Shown one piece after another: positions 15,001 through 24,501 of a DNA stretch of 64,000 bases (its first letter is position 1; each line of letters begins with the position of its first letter). The notes under the pieces were generated by a model that was not told the origin of the DNA, did no database searches, and saw only the letters and a program-made list of their open reading frames with translations. Source of the DNA: Apostichopus japonicus (lineage: Eukaryota > Echinodermata > Holothuroidea > Aspidochirotida > Stichopodidae). The position numbers and the translations under genes are program-made. The DNA lies in assembly GCF_037975245.1 (NCBI RefSeq), contig NC_092569.1, positions 31,562,668-31,626,667 on the forward strand, in the 5' to 3' direction.

Positions 15001-18000
15001 GTTCAATTAATAACAATTTTTTATTATTCAACTGATAAGAAGACAAAACCAACCATATTTTTTTTTTCTATGTGTGATATACAAGGAAGGCTTTAGAGAG
15101 TTCAAACTTAAACTACAAGGACATTTGACTATTTTTCTAAAAAACACCAATGACAAAGGGGAGAAAATAGAAGTTACCTCTGGAAGGACCGCCTCTGCCT
15201 CTCCCCCTACCCATGCCTCCTCCTCCACCTCGTGGTGCTGGAGCCCCCATTCCCATCTCCATCATCTGGTTCTGCCTGATGTCGTCATTTGGATCCTGAA
15301 AAACATGAAAAGAACAACTAACAACAGATGCTTCAAATAGCTAGGGATCTTAGTGATGAATAATAGAGTTTCAAACTTAATGTGTCCAAGAGTATTTCAT
15401 TGGGTATCGCAATGTAAACTCCTATGCAAAATGGGAATTTGCTATTTTTTTTACACAGGTGGCACCATAGTACTTTAAAAGAGACAAAGTGCAGAGCGTT
15501 ATAAACCTACACAAAATGTGACCAGTTAAAGTTCTCCCTTCTGTGTACAATTATGGGACTAAAGTACATAAGGTGCAAGAAATCTTCCTAACCTATGTGT
15601 TTTACAGAGTTTTGTGTCTCACAATTACTACATATTTCTGTGTCATAATTACTACATATTTCTGTGTGTTGGAATTATTAAATAGTTCTGTGCGTGAGAA
15701 TTACTACATAGTTCTGTGAGAATTACTACTAGTTCTATGCGTGAGAATTACTATATAGTTCTGTGTGAGAATTACTACTAGTTCTGTGCGTGAGAATTAC
15801 TACATAGTTCTGTGTGAGAATTACTACTAGTTCTGTGCGTGAGAATTACTACATAGTTCTGTGTGAGAATTACTACTAGTTCTATGCGTGAGAATTACTA
15901 CATAGTTCTGTGTGAGAATTACTACTAGTTCTGTGTGTGAGAATTACTACACACCTTTACAAATGTGAATAAACACAACCTAGCTTCTCTTGGTTGTAGC
16001 AACAGGATGGGGAAGGGGGGGGTGGGAGTTGAACCTATAACTAAGGCAAATGATGATTGCTGGAGTTCCTTCCTTTGAAGAGAAAAAGGTCATCACCTTG
16101 CAAACCAAACCGTTGTTGGATCACTTACCGGAGTGAAGTACTTCTTCATTTCTGTTAGGGCATGACCGATCCTGCTGTAGGCCTCAGCAGCAGGACAGAA
16201 TGCTTCAATCAGGACATGGAGGTCTTTATGAAGGTGGGAGTACTTGGGACCTCCAGTATTTCTTTGTTCTTCTTCCTGGAAATTGACAAAGTTAATGAAG
16301 AATAAAAGGTATTATTCTCAAAATGGACACCCCTCAAATCTAAATAGCTGGACAATTCCACTGGATACAATGGGTCACCATGTAGCTTACACTGGGTATG
16401 CCTCATCAGAGATGATAGGAGACCTAAGGGGTCCAACTTTCTTTTCGACTAGGGGTGTTGCAAGGTAAGAGAAGAAACAAATAATTTACAAAAAAGTTTG
16501 GCACCTTTATAAAGTGAGAATAAAAACCATGGTTGGCTGAGTAGTCAATTTTTGGGTGGGGAGAGGGGGGTACTATATAATAGTATGTTAGCACCACTGA
16601 CTAATCTCTATATTTCGTCCTTTTAATCTCACCCCTGCCCTGCTCCTCTCTTAAAACTTGTCACAAATCTTTTATCCTCTGTGCTTCTCTGTATTCCTCT
16701 CTTTATTCCTCTGTAGTTTACATGTGAACTTCGTATAAAGATTTCAAAGAACACAACAAGAGGGCACAGCATATTTGTGTATATGTACGAGTGGGCCACA
16801 TTCTAGTACCTACCTTTGCCTTATCCCTGATTGAATTGCGACCCAGGATGGACATTCGAGTACCCGTGTCAAGCTGCAGCTGTTTAAGTGTGCTTCCTTT
16901 GGGGCCAAGGAGTTTGCCAACAAAATTATACTGAATGAATAAACAAGATGAGAACAATACATTCATAAGTAATCAAAAAATATCATAAATAATAATAATA
17001 ATCATAATCAGCATTTATTTTTACGATGCCTAGGCGACCAAATATTTGGGAGAAACCAACAAGATCTTATGGATTACAACTAACACTAATCATTTAAACT
17101 CAAATTTGGAATCTTTTTCATTTAGAAAGTTATTTCAGATTGGAAAACCGTAGATGAAAAACCCACCTTACTATGACCCGGCCGGGTATCAAACCTGGAA
17201 CCTCCCGATTGCTAAGCCTCATTGCTTCAAATGCCACAACTTTGTCCACTCGGCCAAGCAATGGTATATACATCATTTGAATATCAAAACCTCCATTCAT
17301 GAACAGAAACAATAATCGGAGACCATTATTTTATATGAATACCATTATTAAATATAAATATTGTTCACATTTGTTGGAGCGCACTGCAAACAATAAACAT
17401 GTTTCTTTTTCCTATAAGGAATCCACTAAGCACAAATGAGCAAGCAGGCTGCTACCTTCATTTTTCACACCCATTTCCATTAAACAGCTACCGACCACAC
17501 AGTAAATACTCAAAATAATCAGCATTGGCCCCAATTATTAGCATACTGGAGAGTCAAGTTATTGTTAAGGTTTATAAAAAAGAACTTTAATTAATAACTA
17601 GTAATTTAAACCTGCCTGTTTTGACCCTCTAAATTTGTTGTCTTTCATTTATTTAGGAAATTCAAGAGAGCAAAACTAGCCAACTGTCTTTCTCAGCAAG
17701 TGGAATGCTCAGACCTACTGCAAAGAGGCAGATTGAACCAAACTGGTTGACGTGTTTGAGCAGAAGAGACCTTAAGTAATCTTCAAGTAGCCTACTGTGT
17801 GTGTGTTTGTGTGTGTGGATCACACAATTCTTACCTTGGGATGTTCTTTTTCTGGTACCCTTACTCTACAGGACACTCTCGCAGGTTGAGATGGGACCAC
17901 GTTCACCAGGTCATCTTCAACACCATGGCCATTTTTCTTCCCACCTTTCTCATTCTCGATCGCTGAAAAGAAACCCACAAAATACCAACCGGTGATCATT

Positions 18001-19035
18001 ATGAAGCAAAATACTGCCAGTACTTAAGACTTGGAACGCATTATCAAAATAACATTGGCAAGGCACACAATGATTGAGTGGACAAAAAATAATTCAGCAA
18101 TTCAATTGTCAGTGAGAGAAGCGATTTTGCACTATGAATTCATTATTTAGGTTGGACAGTTATGTTAGGCTAGGAGTGTATACCACACACTGACTGATGA
18201 TTTGCTTGTTAGTATTGAAGTTAGAGCCTGCATTAGCATGCTGAGGGGACTTGACCTGGGCAAGTCCAGTCTGGATCAAGTCCAATCATATGCCTACCTT
18301 ATCTACAATATAATTCAAATAAATTGAAGTATTCCCACCAGTAAAAGATGAGAGTGGGAGTGAATTGGCATGCTAATGCCAAAGTGGGATTGTTCCATTT
18401 ATTTATTAAAATTCATGGTAAGTGCCTAACATTTGTTGCTACCTCAAACTGGGTTAGCCTATGCCCTATCTTTTGTTACAATCCCTTCCCCCCGTCCGAG
18501 TTTGTTACAGTGACAAGCTCAAATGATATATAAGGAGACCAATTGCCATTTCAATTGGAACAAGTAATGTCCAACTGAGTGCAGAGCAAAGTTAGAGTAA
18601 ATCTTATATTCTGGCCCTATATAACTGTAGTGTAAGTACTGTAAGCTAGGCAGGCCTAGGCTAAGCAATAAACTAAGTTACATGCATAGCCTAGGCTTAG
18701 TTTAGCCTCGGCTAATTTTAGCATGTGAAGAACGAACAGTTGGGACAAGACCTATGTTATATGTAAGAAGAAATTTATAGGAACGTTTAATACAGGCCTA
18801 GTAAAATTAGGTTAGGCATGTTAGCAATAAAAGTGTTAGTTTGACTTTTAAGCCTAACACTAGTAACAGTAACAAGTAGGCCTAACATAGTAACAATTGT
18901 TAACCAAGCCCTACCTTCACTCAATAATCTTCTCGCGTGTTCAAATGATTCATCGAGGCTGTCTTTTTCTGTTTTTAGAGCTTGAATCAAATCACCAGAT
19001 GCTTCAGATTTTTGCTCCTGCTTCATTAGGGCCAT
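12056..19035 (-). CDS. KHDRBS: KHDRBS (Sam68/SLM)-type STAR-family RNA-binding protein, complete, 9 coding exons
   Basis: Exons, in transcript order: 19035-18915, 17962-17835, 16930-16814, 16275-16129, 15295-15178, 14132-13984, 13244-13180, 12917-12769, 12174-12056. All have AG/GT borders and matching phases, giving 370 residues (vertebrate KHDRBS2/3 are about 350). Residues 22-40 ([18 protein letters not shown]) match the QUA1-like helix used for dimerisation. The KH domain (about 72-170) carries the GPKG loop at 92-95, RDKAKEEE at the next exon join, and a conserved [13 protein letters not shown] segment. Then come an RG/RGG-rich stretch (about 190-245), an acidic and glycine/tyrosine-rich region (255-331), and the tail RPHPYTRY, matching Sam68's HPYGRY end. 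Family members bind U(U/A)AA-rich RNA in the nucleus and control alternative splicing; the tyrosines are kinase targets in Sam68. Which vertebrate paralogue is closest cannot be said. Confidence 0.93.
13012..13048. repeat. GT-rich microsatellite in a KHDRBS intron
   Basis: A short, impure TG run lies in the intron between the exons at 12917-12769 and 13244-13180. Confidence 0.7.
13285..13545. repeat. Tandem repeat, unit about 70 bp, in a KHDRBS intron
   Basis: Four imperfect copies share TACCCTCTACAACTCACCAT, then a GGCGAGTAGAATTGAGAAAG-type segment and an ACCACCAACAGGC-type end. The array lies in the intron between the exons at 13244-13180 and 14132-13984, only 40 bp from the smaller exon. 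Confidence 0.8.
15612..15955. repeat. Minisatellite with a two-part unit, in a KHDRBS intron
   Basis: A half-unit of about 24 bp (GAGAATTACTACATAGTTCT, then GTGT) alternates with a variant carrying ACTACTAGTTCTGTGCGT. The later copies therefore form a dimeric repeat of about 49 bp; the earliest copies are more diverged single units. Confidence 0.85.
17150..17270 (-). repeat. tRNA-derived SINE head in a KHDRBS intron
   Basis: On the minus strand the sequence has a box A-like TGGCCGAGTGG followed, at about tRNA spacing, by a box B-like GGTTTGATACC. The arms do not close into a full tRNA cloverleaf and the sequence continues into unrelated DNA, so it reads as a SINE rather than a tRNA gene. Confidence 0.55.
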
Positions 19036-19589
19036 TTTATGACGATTCTGTATGACTATGAAAAGTTTAGTTTCCGACTTGGTATGAGCTGTGATACTAC
19101 AAAGGCGTTTGTACTGTATAACACACCTTCAGTGCTGTCGTAGTCTCAGTACTGCGTGTACATACTGTACAGCTTAACCATGTGTTTTACAGCGTGTGTG
19201 TGAATATGAAACAAAAGCTACCTGTGGTACGCGGCAATCTATCGTTGATTGGTGGTTCGGAGTCACATGTACACAAGCTGTAACTTTAAAATACTACAAG
19301 GTGTTTTGAAAGAGAGCCCTCTACTCCGTAGCCACTCACTGAGTCATATGGCTAGATTCTGTATAGACTCAATCATGACCAGTGTGACTCAGATCAAGGG
19401 GGGGGGGGGGGGGGTTGCGGGAGAGATCTTGCAGGCATGCAAATAATAAGATAACAGCAGACTAGCAATTGTGTGAACACCGGCTATGGAACACCAGGAT
19501 CTTAACAGAACCGGCTATGAAACAGTAAAGGATCTTGCGGGTCTTTTGAACAAGTATTTTGTGTCGGATTTTAGAAGTGAGATATGACT

Positions 19590-20440
19590 AGTATTCCAGA
19601 TTTTCAGGTGGGAAGTGATGGTCTTAAGCTGGACACGGTCTTATTTTCGGAAGAGGTTAACTTAAAGAAGCTGCGTTGTCTAAATGTTTCTTAAGCTCAT
19701 GGCCCTAATGTTATCATTCCGTATTTGGTGAAGACTTTTGCACACTATTTCTGCGTTCCACTCTCATTGGTCTTTAGTAAATTTATGAAGGTTATGTTCC
19801 TCAGGACTGGAGATGTGTTAATGTATTACCCCAATTTTCAAGAAGGGTGATAAGTCTAAGCCACGTAAATTACAGGCCTGTTAGTCTCACTAGTGTTGTT
19901 TGTATACTGTCATGGAGTCTGTTGTTAAAAACGTCTATGGTCAGTCAATTCAGTCAGTCAGTCTTTGCTGAGACAGTCTCAACATGGCTGTTGTAAAAAA
20001 AAGGGTCTTGTCTCACTAATATTCTTGAGAAGATGTAACAAGCTCTCTCAATAGGCAGAAGTCTGAAGATGTTGTGTTCCTGGATTTCCAGAAGGCCTTT
20101 GATAAAGTTCGGCACCAGCGTCTTTTACTAAGGCTGAAGAGTATGGGTGTCAATTTGCTTGGTACTAGCAACAGAGGGTGGTAAGGTTGTGCTTCTTCTT
20201 GGCAGGACGTTACTAGTGGGGTTCCACAAGGGTCTGTCTTGGGGCCCTTGTTGTTTGTTGCCTATATACATGGTATTGACGGAGATTTTTTGTGTACAGC
20301 CAAGAAGTTTGCTGATGACACCAAACCGTATTCTGAGGTCTCTTCCAAATGAGATTCTGAGACATTTTAAATGGATTAGGATAAGGTGTTTTCCTGGTCT
20401 CAGGGATGGCAAATGCATTATAATTTGCAAAACTTTGCAT
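19590..20440 (+). mobile_element. Non-LTR retrotransposon (CR1/Jockey-like) reverse transcriptase fragment, decayed
   Basis: Translated pieces in several frames give typical RT blocks in the right order: a YRPVSLTS-type segment (near 19870), VFLDFQKAFDKV (near 20080), VTSGVPQGSVLGPLLF (near 20215), and KKFADDTK (near 20305), the last holding the FADD catalytic motif. The reading frame shifts several times and there are in-frame stops, so it is a dead copy. It belongs to the same family as the minus-strand copy at 36.1-37.0 kb: both have LCTAKKFADDTK followed by EVSSK. Confidence 0.85.
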
Positions 20441-21165
20441 TGAATTCTATGCATGTAGCTCGGTTTTCCAATAAATCACAACCACGCAAAGTGCGAATGC
20501 AGTGACGCTTTAGACACTATTCTATGGTAGATTTTATTAACTATAACCATATCGAAAACTTGTGAAGACCAATCCGAATTCTGCTAAAGCCATATTTTGC
20601 TTATATGTTCCTATAATTTGGTGGTATACTAAACTTGGCCGTTTAAGGAAGATTGTGAAAAAGAAAGGGGTATTTATATAGAACGCTTTCCCGGTGGCTA
20701 GAGAACGATTTACCAGTGATACACATTGATTACAAATTTCAATTAATCCTAACCGTAATCACTTTACTCATGCCAACTTAACTAGACTATGCAAGTTTAC
20801 AACAATCTTTATTTGAGTTGACAATTATTAGAACAAGTGTCTGTGTTACATAATCCTAGTGCAGTATACCGCGCGCTTATGAATTGCTCCACCGTACACC
20901 TGACAGTGTTTCCTTCCTTAAAGGTATTGAAGACACGCCCCGAACCGCCACCCTCTGAAAAAGTTAACTTTCCGTTGCTTGCAAGTGAAGTTTGTTTCTT
21001 GTCGCTACAAAATGCAGACAGTAATGAAACGTGATACCTTAATATCTTTAATCTGGACCTGAGGTCAGGGAGTTCCATAACATCTCCCTGCCGAGATGTC
21101 CATCGCTGCTATGTACACTCTGTTGTGGGTATTGACCGTAGCTGTATGTATTGACTGTACACTAG

Positions 21166-21727
21166 TGTCTAATTACCGACGGTAGCAAGCTGTGTGTGTA
21201 TTTTCTGGGATCGATGGTGGTGTATAACACTTTTGTTACACTTCATTCGAAACTAGGTCAGATTACCGGCATGACGTTTCTTTGTGCGCGAGTCTTCAAA
21301 CCCTTTAAAGTTAATTAAATTCAAATTTCACGAATCTACAGTAAACCTAACGTTCGAGACAGCAAAAGAAAAACTTGAATACTATATTTTATTGTTTTAT
21401 AAATACATTATTCAAATAACGAATATCTTAAACCATAATGAGCATGTGTCTAATTACCGACGGTAGCAAGCTGTGTGTGTATTTTCTGGGATCGATGGTG
21501 GTGTATAACACTTTTGTTACACTTCATTCGAAACTAGGTCAGATTACCGGCATGACGTTTCTTTGTGCGCGAGTCTTCAAACCCTTTAAAGTTAATTAAA
21601 TTCAAATTTCACGAATCTACAGTAAACCTAACGTTCGAGACAGCAAAAGAAAAACTTGAATACTATATTTTATTGTTTTATAAATACATTATTCAAATAA
21701 CGAATATCTTAAACCACAATGAGCACG
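21166..21727. repeat. Head-to-tail duplication of a 281-bp unit
   Basis: Two nearly identical copies (about 21166-21446 and 21447-21727) begin GTGTCTAATTACCGACGG and differ at only a few bases near their ends. A more diverged partial copy is at 38159-38290. Each copy contains an identical 54-codon open stretch, but there is no sign that it is expressed. Confidence 0.92.
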
Positions 21728-22356
21728 TGCAAAGATTTCGTGCTAATTTTATTGTGATGTAAGATTGAACTACAAACCATAGCTAAGCGATTACATCACG
21801 TTACATCACCCCACAAGTAGGGCCCTACGAGTTAAAACAATAGGCTATGCAACGAATAATAAGAAAGCCTACACAATGTATCTAATACAGAGAATTGTCA
21901 ACTGTCATTGTGACGTCAGAACACCTGCTGGTGATGTCGCACCATGAGGTGTAAGTTCTTTATCGATTTACTGCATATTAAATGATTTTTATTTTTATGC
22001 ATAACGTGAGATCGACGAATCTCAATATAAGACTCGCTATTACCACAGCAGTGCTGTGCATTCGATGGAATGTTTGAGGGTTTGGATCCTACAAGCGAAC
22101 TTGCAGTATCACCAACTATAGTTAACGTGATCGAACTGGGACATTCAAAGTCACATACAAGACACTGAAAACAAAAAAACTAATCTTACATAAATTCGTC
22201 AAAAAAGGAAATAAGTTGACGTCATTTAATTTGATCACTGTTTTGATCCATTTGGATGTCCAAGTTTTGACCGCCGAACAACGATCAACTGGTGATCTCT
22301 GCACGAATCGTATAACTTCTGTGATTTCAGTATTACTATAGAGGAGCACTGGCAAA

Positions 22357-24501
22357 ATGGCGGACGATCTGGTACAGGAAATCAGTGAAGACCTTCTCAA
22401 ATGTGCCATATGCATGGACAGATACGAGCAACCCAAAATTCTACCATGTTTCCACACATTTTGTGAATCATGTTTGGATCTGTACGCAAAGAAGAAAGGA
22501 GGCATATCTTTCCCTTGTCCGAGTTGCCGGGCAAATGTAAATCTTCCTGGGAGCGGTGTGGCAGGGTTGCCGACAAATTTTTATGTCGGTAGTTTAAACG
22601 AGAAGCTAGTTCGTCTTGAAGAATTACAGAACAACGTCAAAGAAGAACAGGAAGTGACGTGTGGCGAGTGTCATAATTCTGAACTAAGAATTGATCAAAT
22701 CTGCGAAAAATGTGAAGAGCTATTTTGTGACGACTGCGCTGAAATTCATTCCAAATGGTCATTCATCAACGGTCATAACGTTTTGACGATCAACGAATTC
22801 AAAAGGGAGATTAAAAAGAAAGTTTTACAGAAGCCTGGTCAAGACGCCGAGATCGAGATGTGTCCAACACACCCTAAGGATCAGGCGAGTTTGTTTTGTG
22901 ACACATGTAAGACACTTATATGTTTCAGATGCACAGAAGAAAAACACTCACGTCCAGACCATGATTACAAAAGCTTGCAGACACTAATCGCCCGAACCAA
23001 CCAACTGCTCACACACAGTCTGACGCAGAGCGACACGATGTTGCGAGAGTGTACGGACATCGCTGGAGTACATTTGACATCCTTGCAACGCATTCGTGAA
23101 AGCACTACGCACCACAAACAAAGTATAAGGAATGAAACGAAGAGGGCCAAAGAAGCAATCGAAGAGGAAGAGAAAAAGTTGCTACAAGAGGTCGCTAAAT
23201 TTGAGAGTAGAGTCTTTCATTTTTACAAAGTACGTATAGATGAAATTTCCGACTGGCGAGAGAGTGTCGAAATTTCTCAAGCGGTTATCAAGCAAGTTTT
23301 AGGAAAAAGCTGTGGAAATGCCGAGTTTCTCACTGATGGTCAATACTTGGGAGAAACTTTGTCGAACATGCGCAAACATCACGCGCGATTCCACGAACAT
23401 CATGAAGTCGACCAAATTGCGTTTGCACCAACTTCCAAGAGCGAGCAGGCATCCCAATTGGGCAAAATTTGGGTACCAAAATGTATAGGTATAAAACCCA
23501 CAGGCAATGGGTCACGTGATGCTATAGTGGTATGTGAAGATGCAGCTTCTTTCAATATTTATATCGGGAATGTCCTCAGCGAGAACGGTCTCCACTTGAA
23601 GAATATCTTTTGGTTTGTTTCTTTCCGGTGGCCTCAGGGTCACGGTGCAAAAGAAAGAAAAGAAGGCAAACTGTGCTTCGCTGTGAATCCTGGCAATTGC
23701 GTCTTTCTAGGCCAAGAGAAGGGTGTGGCCTGTTTTGACATGGAAACTGGTACGTCCCAAAGAGCCGGGAGAGACGGTGATATATGCTATAAAACATATT
23801 CCATAATCAGATGCATGGAATTTGACGAGTCCAGTAAGTTGCTTTTCATTGGTGTATCAACAACTCGTATTGTAGCAGTCGACCCTGACAAGAATTGGAT
23901 ACTGTCTTTTTTCATTGAGATCCCCAACGACCTATATTCTCCACTCAGTATGTGTCCGCATAAATACGGTACTCTCTTCGTCTGCGAGTCCCAGTCGATG
24001 GTCTACGAAGCCAACTTCAAGAGGCAGTGCGGGTTCCTTACGTCATGTCCTACCGCAATTGGAGGACACGACTTCAAACCAGTGCACATCTTGCGCACCC
24101 CTTGCAAATATACAGGCAATGACCAAACGTCCGACAGTGAGCTATACCAAGACGGAAGGAATCAAGGCAAATACGTCCTCAAACGGGTTACTACTCAATT
24201 GGAGTTTGCTTGGTTCGTTTTATGGGTCGCACCTGGGCAGGCAACGGCGGGTTCTGATGTTACAAATTCCACCACCAGATGGGCTATAGCAGAATATAAT
24301 ACAGATAACACAAATGTTGTTGCAATCCTTCAGCAACCTCTGGGCATGGGAATTCCTGCTGGTATATTGCCTTTTGAATCTAACGGTTTCATGGAGATAA
24401 CTCTATGCGACAATGGGATGGGGTTTAAGAGTTTCAGGAGAAGTACATCAAGGACAGGTACACAATCAGATTCAAGTCCAACTTTGTATTCTGAAGTCTA
24501 A
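22357..24501 (+). CDS. Intronless TRIM protein (RING, two B-boxes, coiled coil), 714 residues
   Basis: A single open frame with ATG in good context (AAAATGG). Residues 16-57 form a C3HC4 RING with C16, C19, C31, H33, C36, C39, C54 and C57, so an E3 ubiquitin ligase is expected. A first B-box spans about 99-145 (CGEC...CEKC...CDDCAEIH) and a second about 168-208 (CPTHPKDQASLFCDTC...CFRCTEEKH). A charged, mainly helical region (about 210-330) is the expected coiled coil for dimerisation. The C-terminal half (about 380-714) shows neither the PRY-SPRY signature nor clear NHL repeats. It may be a diverged propeller-like domain, as in TRIM56-type proteins, but I cannot name it. Intronless TRIM genes with unusual C-termini are commonly expanded in marine invertebrates. 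The substrate is unknown; an innate-immune role is a guess from the family. Confidence 0.93.
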   Translation: MADDLVQEISEDLLKCAICMDRYEQPKILPCFHTFCESCLDLYAKKKGGISFPCPSCRANVNLPGSGVAGLPTNFYVGSLNEKLVRLEELQNNVKEEQEVTCGECHNSELRIDQICEKCEELFCDDCAEIHSKWSFINGHNVLTINEFKREIKKKVLQKPGQDAEIEMCPTHPKDQASLFCDTCKTLICFRCTEEKHSRPDHDYKSLQTLIARTNQLLTHSLTQSDTMLRECTDIAGVHLTSLQRIRESTTHHKQSIRNETKRAKEAIEEEEKKLLQEVAKFESRVFHFYKVRIDEISDWRESVEISQAVIKQVLGKSCGNAEFLTDGQYLGETLSNMRKHHARFHEHHEVDQIAFAPTSKSEQASQLGKIWVPKCIGIKPTGNGSRDAIVVCEDAASFNIYIGNVLSENGLHLKNIFWFVSFRWPQGHGAKERKEGKLCFAVNPGNCVFLGQEKGVACFDMETGTSQRAGRDGDICYKTYSIIRCMEFDESSKLLFIGVSTTRIVAVDPDKNWILSFFIEIPNDLYSPLSMCPHKYGTLFVCESQSMVYEANFKRQCGFLTSCPTAIGGHDFKPVHILRTPCKYTGNDQTSDSELYQDGRNQGKYVLKRVTTQLEFAWFVLWVAPGQATAGSDVTNSTTRWAIAEYNTDNTNVVAILQQPLGMGIPAGILPFESNGFMEITLCDNGMGFKSFRRSTSRTGTQSDSSPTLYSEV

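Larger units (their letters stand above)
19036..22356. other. Intergenic stretch between divergent KHDRBS and TRIM genes
   Basis: The region contains the upstream sequences of both genes, a poly-G tract (19397-19414), a LINE fragment (19.6-20.4 kb), and the 281-bp tandem duplication. An acceptor-like sequence ending in TTTCAG at about 22330 just before the TRIM start suggests a 5' UTR intron. Confidence 0.5.

Noticed and set aside
17150-17270. Possible tRNA gene on the minus strand
   Set aside because: Box A- and B-like sequences are present, but the acceptor and anticodon arms do not pair. It fits a SINE.
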